Positions 35,978 to 47,328 of a stretch of 64,000 nucleotides of DNA are shown here, one piece after another. The position numbers and the translations under genes were made by a program. Origin of the DNA: an uncultured Alloprevotella sp. GTDB lineage: Bacteria > Bacteroidota > Bacteroidia > Bacteroidales > Bacteroidaceae. Where the stretch lies: assembly GCA_944320745.1 (NCBI GenBank), contig CALUIN010000003.1, positions 1 to 64,000 of the forward strand. The letters run 5' to 3'. The notes below the pieces were generated by a model that searched no databases, was not told the origin of the DNA, and saw only the letters and a program-made list of their open reading frames with translations. Every line of letters begins with the position of its first letter. The stretch's first letter is position 1.

Positions 35978-36078
35978 ACGGGGCTAAGGGCCATAGCAAC
36001 GGGGCTAAGGGCCGTAGCAACGGGGCTAAGGGCCGTAGCAACGGGGCTAAGGGCCGTAGCAACGGGGCTAAGGGCCGT
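35978..36078. repeat. 21-bp phased repeat cluster I (five units)
   Basis: CTAAG cores at 35984, 36005, 36026, 36047 and 36068 are exactly 21 bp apart, all in the same orientation. The region 35727-35990 before it is almost identical to 37391-37653 in the next unit. Confidence 0.95.
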
Positions 36079-36134
36079 GACCGGCACATGCGGCGGACAA
36101 AACAACGCAACCAGCCGGGCCGCCCCCGCGCGCC

Positions 36135-37022
36135 TCACTCCAGCTCCAGCGGCTGGTAAAACAGCGTTCGGGCCAATCCCCTCCCCGTGGGCGAATTGAC
36201 CACGTTGACCTTTACCTGCGAGCGTATATACTCCTCCGTATGACGGGCCACGACGTACTGCAATTCCAGCACGCTCTCGCGGGTCGGGCGCTGGTCGCCC
36301 TTTTCCGGGAATTTCCGGGATACATAATATGTGCGTTCGTCCGCTGCCCGGAGTTGCACCGCTTCGAAACGCAGCACCCCCTCCGAATCCTCCGCCAGCA
36401 GAATGAGTCCCGGCAGGCCGTGCAACTTCCACGGGCCGGCGTCTACCGGGATTTCCTCCGTGTACCACGCCGTCCAGGTACGCCCGCGAAACCACGACGT
36501 CGCCTTGCGGCAGGGATAGCCGCATACCGTCGCCGTGTCCGCCGACAATTTCCAGCGGAACCGCGCCGTGCTGTCCTCGTAGGAATAATACTGCAGCCCG
36601 ACGCGTCCCTTACACTCTATCCAGTCAACCCCCATCCTGCGCAGCTGGCTCTCTTCCAAGCCGTCTACGAAAGGGCGCCTCATGTGTTGGTAATCCCGCT
36701 CCGTCAATTTCCAGTCCCATTGCCAGCAGAGCGAGTCCAGCCAGTAGTCATCATAATCCTGAAACTTCGTCCACTCCTTCCCCACCTGCAGGATGGTCAT
36801 GCCCAAGGCGCTCGCCGCCGCTACGGTATCCGCCGCACTGTACTCATAGATGCACTCCATGCGGGTGTCGTCCACCTTCTCCTCGTGCTTGGGCTGAATC
36901 ACATTATTCAGCCACTTCTCCATATCGTCCACCATTATCGTCACACGGGTGCCTTGCCCCCATCCCCGGAAACCCGTCAACAAGGCCAGGAGAACTAAAC
37001 AAAATATCCGCAGTTGATTCAT
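36135..37022 (-). CDS. GLPGLI family protein 6
   Basis: A 295-residue exported paralogue (signal peptide about 1-23). The motif is in VDAGPWKLHGLPGLIL near residue 201. A private insert after the signal peptide (VTIMVDDMEKWLNNVIQPKHEEKV) and the tail GRGLARTLFYQPLELE set it apart, while the middle (ERTYYVSRKFPEKGDQRPTRE) resembles paralogue 7. It follows small protein 4 by about 100 bp and ends in repeat cluster I. Confidence 0.9.
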   Translation of the reverse strand: MNQLRIFCLVLLALLTGFRGWGQGTRVTIMVDDMEKWLNNVIQPKHEEKVDDTRMECIYEYSAADTVAAASALGMTILQVGKEWTKFQDYDDYWLDSLCWQWDWKLTERDYQHMRRPFVDGLEESQLRRMGVDWIECKGRVGLQYYSYEDSTARFRWKLSADTATVCGYPCRKATSWFRGRTWTAWYTEEIPVDAGPWKLHGLPGLILLAEDSEGVLRFEAVQLRAADERTYYVSRKFPEKGDQRPTRESVLELQYVVARHTEEYIRSQVKVNVVNSPTGRGLARTLFYQPLELE

Positions 37023-37124
37023 ATCTCCTCAAATGAAAGAGGCGGGCAACCGCGGGCCGATGCACGCGGCGCGGTTACCCGCCATAAAGTTTACTACAAA
37101 AATAATCTTCGAGCGCGACACCGG

Positions 37125-37382
37125 CTATAGCGCGACGCCGTCACCGGGGCGTACTACGCCATCGCCAGGCTTGAACGTTTCCCAATGATCAACCTCACAG
37201 TTCAAGCCGCAGGCCGCCCTTGACAGAAAAGCGATATAATCCTGATAACGTTCCTCTGAAGGATAGAGCGACCTGTCAGGAATTTCAATGTCTACGACCA
37301 AACCATCCGCACAATGCACTCTCAAAGTTTCGCCCGCACTTGTGATGACACCTCCCAACAATAGGCCAAGGGCCAATAGCAT
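37125..37382 (-). CDS. Small secreted protein 4 of the GLPGLI array, altered start
   Basis: An 85-residue protein if begun at ATG 37382. The mature part has CADG, IEIPD, PSEERYQDYI, ACGLNC and DHW, so it is a clear array paralogue, with a longer C-terminal tail (GDGVVRPGDGV). Relative to sister genes that begin ATG AAA AAA CTG, one base after the A-run is missing, so the usual ATG (37388-37390) is out of frame. The ATG at 37382 removes the basic residues from the signal peptide. An in-frame ATG at 37412 would restore a charged start (MIQKEFSHEK). Confidence 0.65.
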   Translation of the reverse strand: MLLALGLLLGGVITSAGETLRVHCADGLVVDIEIPDRSLYPSEERYQDYIAFLSRAACGLNCEVDHWETFKPGDGVVRPGDGVAL

Positions 37383-37470
37383 TTTTTCATGGCTAAATTC
37401 TTTTTGAATCATACAATTGACAGAGCGCATACGGGGAGTCGCTTCCCGCGAAATGCGCGCTGCCGGTTAA

Positions 37471-37532
37471 CGCTGAGGTGTCGGCCAACAATCTCAGCGG
37501 CAAATATAAGAAACAAAAAGGTAATTTCCAAA
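37471..37532 (-). promoter_or_regulatory. Promoter and GGCC-centred dyad of array unit 4
   Basis: TTTG (37529-37532), a 20-base spacer, TATATTTG (37501-37508), then the dyad CGCTGAG/CTCAGCG (37471-37499). It is near-identical to unit 3. Confidence 0.8.
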
Positions 37533-37640
37533 CAAATCTCCAAATATTTCACAAAATATTTCCCGCAGCAAAAACGCACGGCAAATCGGCGACGAAACGT
37601 CGCGAACCGCCCCGCAGCGCCCGCCCGCCGCCGGCCCGCC

Positions 37641-37699
37641 ACGGGGCTAAGGGCCGTAGCGACGGGAATAGGGGCCGTAAAGACGGGGCTAAGGGCCGT
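37641..37699. repeat. 21-bp phased repeat cluster J
   Basis: CTAAG cores at 37647 and 37689 are 42 bp apart, with a degenerate unit (GAATAGG) halfway between at the expected 21-bp phase. Downstream of GLPGLI gene 7. Confidence 0.85.
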
Positions 37700-37754
37700 G
37701 GCCGGCACATGCGGCGGACAAAACAGCGCAGCCAGCCGGGCCGCCCCGCGCGCC

Positions 37755-38621
37755 TCACTCCAGCTCCAGCGGCTGATAGAACATGCGCTGCGGCAAACGC
37801 TTCCCGGGCGACGTGCTGACGACCTTCACCCGCGAGCGCAGGTACTGCTCCGTCATCCGCGCGGCGTTATACTCCAGCTCCAGTACCGTTTCGCGCGTGG
37901 GCCGTTGGTCTCCCCGCTCCGGAAAGGTCCGGGCTATATAGTAAGCGCCCGGCTTGCGCAACGCCACGGCGTCAAACATCAGCATGTCGTCCGTCGTCCT
38001 CGCCCGCAGGATGAGTCCCGGCAGTCCGTTGAACTTCCACGGCCCGGCGTCCACGGGTATTTCCTCCGTGTACCACGCTTCCCACTGCCGGCCGCGGAAC
38101 CATGCCTTCGCCTTGCGGCAGGGATAGCCGCACACGGTCGCCGTGTCGGCCAGCAGGGTCCACTCCATCCGCGCCGTGCTGTCCTCATAAATGTAATAGT
38201 CCATGCCCACGTTCCCCATACACGTGATGTCGCCGTCAGCTACATTCCGAAGCTGGCTTTCCGTCAGTGTGGACTGCGCCGGCCGGGCCTTGATTTTCAG
38301 GAACTCGCCATACGTGATTTTCCAATCGGAACGCCAGCACACGGAGTCTTTCCAATACTCATAGTACGGTTGGAACTTTGTCCAGCCGTCGCCTACCTGC
38401 AGCAGAGTCTGCGCCAGAGCCGTCTGGCCCAGAATCGTGTCGACGGCGGTGTATTCATAAAGACATTCCAGCCGGGGCGAGTCCACGCGCTCCTCGTTCT
38501 TGGGTCGATAGACCATATCGTAAATCGCGGGATCGTCAGTGGTAATTACGGTTTGGCCGCCGACCGGAAGGCCGCCACATACGACCAGCAAAAAAGAAAT
38601 CAAAAACCGAAAATGATTCAT
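37755..38621 (-). CDS. GLPGLI family protein 7
   Basis: A 288-residue exported paralogue. The ATG at 38621 (MNHFRFLISFLLVVCGG) gives a proper signal peptide; an upstream ATG at 38666 would add 15 basic residues. The motif is in WKFNGLPGLILRARTTDDML. Its second half (RPTRETVLELEYNAARMTEQYLRSRVKV) is closest to paralogue 6. It follows small protein 5 by 104 bp. Product function is unknown, as for the family. Confidence 0.9.
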   Translation of the reverse strand: MNHFRFLISFLLVVCGGLPVGGQTVITTDDPAIYDMVYRPKNEERVDSPRLECLYEYTAVDTILGQTALAQTLLQVGDGWTKFQPYYEYWKDSVCWRSDWKITYGEFLKIKARPAQSTLTESQLRNVADGDITCMGNVGMDYYIYEDSTARMEWTLLADTATVCGYPCRKAKAWFRGRQWEAWYTEEIPVDAGPWKFNGLPGLILRARTTDDMLMFDAVALRKPGAYYIARTFPERGDQRPTRETVLELEYNAARMTEQYLRSRVKVVSTSPGKRLPQRMFYQPLELE

Positions 38622-38725
38622 AAATCTTTTCAATAACGGCGGGGCGAACCGTTTTCTTCTTATCAAGAATTGCGCCGCCCCGCCTTAAAGTACTACATTT
38701 GAACCGTCTCTACAGCACTATGGCA

Positions 38726-38977
38726 TCAGAGGTGGCTAAAATCTCCATCGCCCTTGTTTTCCCAATGATTAACAGCAAAGTCGCAGCATTGACCGCAGGC
38801 CGCGGTAGCCAAGAATTTGATATTACTGTCATAACGCTCCGCAGAGGGAAATTCAGACGCATCGGGTATTTCAATCTTTACGGTAGATCCGTCCGCACAA
38901 TAAACAGTCAGCGTCCCTGCCTGAGCAGCGACGGCACCCGTCAGCAAAAAAGCAAGGCTTAAAAACAGCTTTTTCAT
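38726..38977 (-). CDS. Small secreted protein 5 of the GLPGLI array
   Basis: An 83-residue exported protein (signal peptide about 1-20, ending AQAG). The mature part has YCADG, IEIPD, FPSAERYDS, ACGQCC with three cysteines in six residues, and NHW. The extra cysteine pair distinguishes it from the other small proteins. It is the first gene after the unit 5 promoter and precedes GLPGLI gene 7. Confidence 0.8.
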   Translation of the reverse strand: MKKLFLSLAFLLTGAVAAQAGTLTVYCADGSTVKIEIPDASEFPSAERYDSNIKFLATAACGQCCDFAVNHWENKGDGDFSHL

Positions 38978-39054
38978 GTTCTTTGAGATTAAAGGTTGAA
39001 CATGGCAAGCAACTACAGAAAGGCGATTCCGCCCGTAAAAGCCTGCCGGTTAAC

Positions 39055-39114
39055 TATGAGTGCTTGGCCAAACATATCAACGGCAAATATAAGAAGAAAT
39101 CAGAAAAATGTCAA
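39055..39114 (-). promoter_or_regulatory. Promoter and GGCC-centred dyad of array unit 5
   Basis: TTG (39112-39114), a 20-base spacer, TATATTTG (39084-39091). The following dyad is looser: TATG/CATA arms (39055-39076) around the palindrome TTGGCCAA. GTTAACCGG is again present after it. Confidence 0.7.
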
Positions 39115-39250
39115 GAAACAGGGCCAATATTTTGAAGAAAATACGGACGGTCAATTATTTTCCGCCCATACGGCCACACACGCCGCAGCAGTGCGCGCCA
39201 AATGCCACGCACCGCCGCGGCGGATGCCGGTCTGTCTCCCCTAACCGCCG

Positions 39251-39639
39251 GCCCGGCGCGCCGCGCACGGGGCTTAGCCGAGTTTCCACGGGGCTAAGGC
39301 CAGTGACGACGGGCCTTAGCCCCGTGGCCGCCGCGCCTATTCCAGTTCCAGCGGCTGGTAGAACGTGCGCTTCGGAAAGCCATCCCCGTTCGCGGAATAT
39401 AGCAGCTCGATGCGGGCGGACATGTATTCATCATGCTCCAATGCGGCATAGCGCTCCAGCTTCAGCACGTCTGCGCGCGAGATGCGTTGCGCATGCGAAG
39501 AAGGCACTTCCTGCATGACAGAATACGCTCCGCCGCGGCGCACGGACTGCGCCTCGAAGGAGAGCAGGCCGTCCGGCGTCGATGCCCGCAGGATGAGGCC
39601 GGGCAGGCCGCACAGCTTCCACGGGCCGGCGTCCACGGG
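39251..39639. repeat. 389-bp duplicated block, copy 2
   Basis: This block matches 33369-33757 with one mismatch, at an offset of 5882 bp. It includes repeat cluster K and the 3' end of GLPGLI gene 8. Confidence 0.93.
39267..39325. repeat. 21-bp phased repeat cluster K
   Basis: Cores at 39273, 39294 and 39315 are 21 bp apart, inside the duplicated block. The 359-bp gap 38978-39336 otherwise contains the unit 5 promoter and an AT-rich stretch, with no gene. Confidence 0.9.
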
Positions 39640-40179
39640 TATTTCTTCCGTGTACCACGCTTCCCACTGCCTGCCGCGGAAACGCGCCGTCGCCTTGCGG
39701 CACAGGTAGCCGCAGACCGTCGCCGTGTCCGCCGAAAGCGTCCAGGCCGGCGCTGCTACACTGTCCTTATAGACGTAAAAGTCCACAAAAACCATGCCCT
39801 GCACCTCATACACGTTGTCGGCAACGCGGCGCAGGTATTGGTCGGGAAAATAACCGCGGACCGGAGGCTCGAGCTTCTCGAACTCGCGCACGGTGATCTT
39901 CCAGTCCCGGCTATTGAGCAGCGAATCCGTCCAATACGTCTCGTAACTCATGAACTTTGTCCACTCCCTGCCCGCCTGCAATATGGCATACCTCTCATTC
40001 GTCTGTGCGAGGACTGTGTCCGACGCCGCATACAGATAGATGCAATCCAGCATGGCCGTGTCCACCCGCTGCTTCTCCGACGTGGTATAAGGACGGTCCA
40101 GGTCGTCCTGCGCCCGGCAGCACAAGGCCGACAGACAAGCCAGGCAGACGATGGCCGCCACCTTGATTTTCTGTTTCAT
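39337..40179 (-). CDS. GLPGLI family protein 8
   Basis: A 280-residue exported paralogue (signal peptide about 1-23). Its C-terminal third is identical to paralogue 4, whereas the N-terminal two thirds are clearly different (for example LDRPYTTSEKQRVDTAMLDC), the mark of a partial conversion event. GLPGLI lies in GPWKLCGLPGLIL. It follows small protein 6 by 88 bp in the first unit of the array. Confidence 0.9.
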   Translation of the reverse strand: MKQKIKVAAIVCLACLSALCCRAQDDLDRPYTTSEKQRVDTAMLDCIYLYAASDTVLAQTNERYAILQAGREWTKFMSYETYWTDSLLNSRDWKITVREFEKLEPPVRGYFPDQYLRRVADNVYEVQGMVFVDFYVYKDSVAAPAWTLSADTATVCGYLCRKATARFRGRQWEAWYTEEIPVDAGPWKLCGLPGLILRASTPDGLLSFEAQSVRRGGAYSVMQEVPSSHAQRISRADVLKLERYAALEHDEYMSARIELLYSANGDGFPKRTFYQPLELE

Positions 40180-40267
40180 ATGCTATCGAAAAAATTAAAA
40201 AGCCCGCCGTTCCCGCAGAACGGAACACGGCAGGCTTCGTGTGTTTCTTATTTGTTCGACCTTGCCA

Positions 40268-40531
40268 TCAGACGATGGGAGGCAGGTCGCCAACCTCAAA
40301 GAAGTCGTCCGGCAACTGCCAGTGGTCGATCCTCACATCGCAATCTTGGCCGCATGCACCTGCTATCACGCCCATGCGATAGATCAAGTAATCCTTATCC
40401 GAATCAAATGAGGACCTGTCCTCCATCCGCACGAGTTTGTCGCCTCCGGGGCAATGCACGACAACCATCGAAGAACTTGCAGCGGCCGGAAGTCCGCATA
40501 CAAAAGCCATGAACAATAAAATCTTTTTCAT
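40268..40531 (-). CDS. Small secreted protein 6 of the GLPGLI array
   Basis: An 87-residue exported protein (signal peptide about 1-19, MKKILLFMAFVCGLPAAAS). The mature part has HCPGGDKLVRMEDRSSF, ACGQDC, RIDHWQLPDDFF and ends in PPIV. It is the closest relative of small protein 3. CPGG replaces the CxDG of the others. It is the first gene of the array in the direction of transcription. Confidence 0.82.
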   Translation of the reverse strand: MKKILLFMAFVCGLPAAASSSMVVVHCPGGDKLVRMEDRSSFDSDKDYLIYRMGVIAGACGQDCDVRIDHWQLPDDFFEVGDLPPIV

Positions 40532-40614
40532 TGCTTATTAGTCAGCGGTTTAACAAAAGGCAGATCTCGAAAAGGAGCAGCTGACTCCAAATGCCGGGGT
40601 CTGTCGGTTAACAG

Positions 40615-40672
40615 CGAGTGTCTGGCCAAACATCTCGACAGCAAATATACGCAGAAGTCCGACAAGGAGCAA
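40615..40672 (-). promoter_or_regulatory. Promoter and GGCC-centred dyad of array unit 6
   Basis: TTG (40670-40672), a 20-base spacer, TATATTTG (40642-40649), then CGAG/CTCG arms (40615-40637) around TGGCCA, followed by GTTAACCG. This is the outermost promoter of the array. Confidence 0.75.
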
Positions 40673-40825
40673 GAAAAATAACAAAAAAATTAAAAAATCT
40701 TCCACACTACCCGAATATCTTCCGCCCACACTGCCGCCGGATCCGGGCCGGCCGCGCCAAATGCCACGCACCGCCGCGGCTGCCGCCGGTCTGTCTCTCC
40801 GAACCGCCGGCCCGACGCGCCGCGC

Positions 40826-40884
40826 ACGGAGCTTAGCCGAGTTTTTACGGGGCTAAGGCCTGTGACGACGGGGCTAAGGCCTGT
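40826..40884. repeat. 21-bp phased repeat cluster L
   Basis: Cores at 40832 (CTTAG), 40853 and 40874 (CTAAG) are 21 bp apart. The cluster lies in the 536-bp gap between the divergent array and beta-galactosidase genes; the rest of the gap holds their promoters and no gene. Confidence 0.9.
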
Positions 40885-41014
40885 GTGTGCCGGGCAGGGA
40901 AGCCGGGTTGCCCGAAGCCGGCCCGGCGGGGCAGGTAAAGGGCATGGAGGCGGACCGGGCAGCGGGGAGGGGCGGATTTTTAGGGCCCGGGGCGGCGCGA
41001 CGGAGATTTATTCG

Positions 41015-41022
41015 TATATTTG
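41015..41022 (+). promoter_or_regulatory. -7 box of the beta-galactosidase gene
   Basis: TATATTTG lies 45 bases before the ATG at 41068. No good -33 element at the standard spacing is seen. Confidence 0.6.
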
Positions 41023-41055
41023 CGGCAAAACATTTTGCAAATCTCTTACCCTTAA

Positions 41056-45081
<4,026 letters not shown>

Positions 45082-45103
45082 GAACCTGTAAATACTTGCT
45101 GCC

Positions 45104-45637
45104 ATGAAGAAAAATCTTTACCGCACGTCCCGCGCCGCGCTGGCCGCCGGCTGCCTGGGACTCACGCTGACCGCCGGCCTGGCCGCCGCGCCCTCCGCGC
45201 TGGCCGCCCGCACCCCCGCGCCTTCCGCCCCGACGGAAGCACCGGCCCGCACCGCCGGATGGGCAGGCTTCGACTTCTCGCCCCTGTTCACGATGAAGGG
45301 GGTCACCTACACGGACCGCCCGGACTCGGAAGCCGTCATCACGAAGGACTGCCGCATGCGCGCCAAGCGTGCGCTCAGCCTCACGGCCACCGCGCGCAAG
45401 GCCCGAAGCATGGCCGCCGCCATGCGCGCCCGCGTCGGCGCGGACAAGCGCTACAAGTACGTCAGCTCCGTCCGCCAGGGCGACCACTACATCTACGTCT
45501 ACGCCCACAAGGGCGGATGGGACCACGACGAAGTCCTCGTATTCGACCTCTCGGACGACGAGGCGCGCATCATCCAGCTGCGGGGCAACTTCAGCAACAA
45601 CGACCTGACGCGCATAGCCAAGGCGCTCAAGGCCTGA
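45104..45637 (+). CDS. Small secreted DUF4252-like protein 1
   Basis: A 177-residue exported protein with a long Ala-rich signal region (about 1-35). The mature part has a predicted alpha/beta fold ending in YIYVYAHKGGWDHDEVLVFDLSD and RIIQLRGNFSNNDLTRIAK, the ending typical of DUF4252 proteins. Function is unknown; family members are often linked to envelope signalling. It starts 22 bp after the beta-galactosidase stop and may be in the same transcript. It is the first of three paralogues. Confidence 0.75.
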   Translation: MKKNLYRTSRAALAAGCLGLTLTAGLAAAPSALAARTPAPSAPTEAPARTAGWAGFDFSPLFTMKGVTYTDRPDSEAVITKDCRMRAKRALSLTATARKARSMAAAMRARVGADKRYKYVSSVRQGDHYIYVYAHKGGWDHDEVLVFDLSDDEARIIQLRGNFSNNDLTRIAKALKA

Positions 45638-45662
45638 CGCCCCACGGGGCAAACCCACCGCC

Positions 45663-45695
45663 ACGGGCGGCCGTCACGGACAGACGGCCGCCCGT
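45663..45695 (+). terminator. Hairpin after DUF4252-like gene 1
   Basis: A perfect 13-bp stem (45663-45675 with 45683-45695) closes a 7-base loop, 25 bases after the stop. Only a short T-run follows. Confidence 0.65.
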
Positions 45696-45781
45696 TTGCG
45701 TCCCGCCGAAGCGCGGCGCGGCCGCACCGCCCCACGCCCGCCGCGTCCGCCGCAGGCCAGGCGCCGCCCGGCCGCCGCCGC

Positions 45782-45930
45782 ACAGGCCTTAGGCCCGCCG
45801 GAACGCGCCTTAGTCCAGAAAAAACTGGCCTTAGCCCCGTGCCGACGAGCCTTAGCCCCGTGCCGAGGGGCCCCGACCCGGGCGAAATCGGCCTTCGTTC
45901 CGAAGAAACTGGCCTTGGCCCCGATTTTCC
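45782..45930. repeat. 21-bp phased repeat cluster M (drifting)
   Basis: CTTAG cores at 45788, 45809, 45830 and 45851 keep the 21-bp step. After one lost unit, degenerate copies (CTTCG at 45893, CTTGG at 45914) keep the same phase. The 435-bp gap holds this cluster and a promoter. Confidence 0.88.
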
Positions 45931-45964
45931 GGAAACGGGACAGAGGTATTTGCCAAATAATCCG

Positions 45965-45972
45965 TACTTTTG
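45965..45972 (+). promoter_or_regulatory. -7 box of DUF4252-like genes 2 and 3
   Basis: TACTTTTG matches TAnnTTTG, about 100 bases before the ATG at 46073. Confidence 0.5.
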
Positions 45973-46072
45973 AAGCCGTAATGCCCGCGCCGCGCGCGCC
46001 GCTCCGCCTCCGCCGCCCCGGCGGAAAGCCCGCTTTGCGGCCGCCCGCGCGCCCGCCCCATCCCGTTTCGCC

Positions 46073-46606
46073 ATGAACCACAAGAACTCCCGCCTCTGCC
46101 TCACCGCCCGCCGCGCTTCGCTGGCCGGGGCGCTGCTGGCCGCCCTCTGCGCCGCCACGCCCGCCGCCGGCCATCGCCGCTGCGCCTCCGCGGTCCCAGC
46201 TCCCTCTGCCGCGCCCGCAACCGCCGACAGCGAAAGCTGCGACCTCTCGCCACTGAAGCGTATGAGCGGCGTGGACTACTCCGACCGCGCCGACACGCCG
46301 GCCGCCTTCTCCAAAGACTTCTCGCTGCCCACGCGCCGCCTGGTGCAGGCCCATGCCACGGGCCGCGAGGCTCAGGACTACATCCGCACGCTCCAGAAGG
46401 AAACGGAGGACAACGCGCGCTACTCCTACGTCAGCGGCATACAGGAAGAAAACCGCCGCATCTGCATCTACGCCCACGCGGCCGACGGGGCGTACGACGA
46501 GATCCTGATCTTCGGCCTGTCGGACGAGGAGTGCTCGGCGCTGCAACTGGCGGGCCGCTTCACCACGGACAACGTGCTCGCCGTCGTGCGGCTGCTGGGC
46601 CGCTGA
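46073..46606 (+). CDS. Small secreted DUF4252-like protein 2
   Basis: A 177-residue exported paralogue of the preceding protein. A signal peptide (about 1-33) precedes SCDLSPLKRMSGVDYSDR, and the C-terminal pattern is RICIYAHAADGAYDEILIFGLSDEE then LQLAGRFTTDNVLAVVRLL. It has its own promoter, separated from gene 1 by a hairpin and repeat cluster. Gene 3 follows 34 bp later. Confidence 0.75.
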   Translation: MNHKNSRLCLTARRASLAGALLAALCAATPAAGHRRCASAVPAPSAAPATADSESCDLSPLKRMSGVDYSDRADTPAAFSKDFSLPTRRLVQAHATGREAQDYIRTLQKETEDNARYSYVSGIQEENRRICIYAHAADGAYDEILIFGLSDEECSALQLAGRFTTDNVLAVVRLLGR

Positions 46607-46640
46607 GGCCGGACGCACTGCTCCCTAAAACCTTTCCCGC

Positions 46641-47150
46641 ATGAACATGAACTCACTGCTCCGCCGCCGCGCACTGGCCGTGGCGACAGTGCTCTTGGCG
46701 GCCTTCCCCGCCGCCCTGCCCGCCGGCTGCCCCGCCGCAACGCCGACGCCGCTCTGCCCGGCGGCCCGCGACGAATGGAAGGGCCTCGACCTGACGCCCT
46801 ACCGCCAGATGGACGACGTGGCCCACTCGCAGGTGCCGCAGGCCGCCCTGCAGTTTATCCCCCGACTGGCCGATAAGGTGGAAAGCATCACGGTGCTGAC
46901 CACCACGGCCCGCAAGCCCGCCCGCCGCTTCGAGGAGCTGCGCGACAGCCTGGAAAGCAACGCGGACTACGAGAACCTGGGCTCCACCAAGAAAGGGGAC
47001 TACGCCCTCTTCACCTACGGCCACCGCAGCGGCGAGCAGTTCGTCGAAGTGGTGTGCTTCCTCCAGGCGGACCGCACGAGCACCGTGCTGCAAATACGCG
47101 GGACGCTGGCGGAGGAGGACATCGCCGGCGTGGCGAAAGTCTTCCTCTGA
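46641..47150 (+). CDS. Small secreted DUF4252-like protein 3
   Basis: A 169-residue exported paralogue, the most divergent of the three. The signal peptide is about 1-33. Mature sequence begins EWKGLDLTPYRQMDDV, and the ending reads FVEVVCFLQADRTSTVLQIRGTLAEEDIAGVAKVF, which keeps the family pattern. It is co-directional with gene 2 and ends before a hairpin at 47173. Another in-frame ATG lies two codons downstream and cannot be excluded as start. Confidence 0.73.
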   Translation: MNMNSLLRRRALAVATVLLAAFPAALPAGCPAATPTPLCPAARDEWKGLDLTPYRQMDDVAHSQVPQAALQFIPRLADKVESITVLTTTARKPARRFEELRDSLESNADYENLGSTKKGDYALFTYGHRSGEQFVEVVCFLQADRTSTVLQIRGTLAEEDIAGVAKVFL

Positions 47151-47172
47151 GGGCCTGCGCGTCCGCAAACGC

Positions 47173-47213
47173 CCGGATGTCCGGCGGCACTCTTGCTGCA
47201 GCCGGACATCCGG
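47173..47213 (+). terminator. Hairpin after DUF4252-like gene 3
   Basis: A perfect 13-bp stem (47173-47185 with 47201-47213), 22 bases after the stop, with extra pairing possible outside it. It separates this group from the arginine operon. Confidence 0.7.
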
Positions 47214-47328
47214 CTTGCGTACGGCCCCGCACCGCCGCCCCGCTGCCCACGGCCGCGCCGACGGCCGCCGCGCACTCGATATTTATTGAGCCTCTTAGCG
47301 AAAGAATGAATATATTTACGCGGATTGC

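Noticed and set aside
37755..38666. ATG at 38666 as start of GLPGLI protein 7
   Set aside because: It would put 15 strongly basic residues before the signal peptide. The ATG at 38621 gives a normal one like the sister genes.
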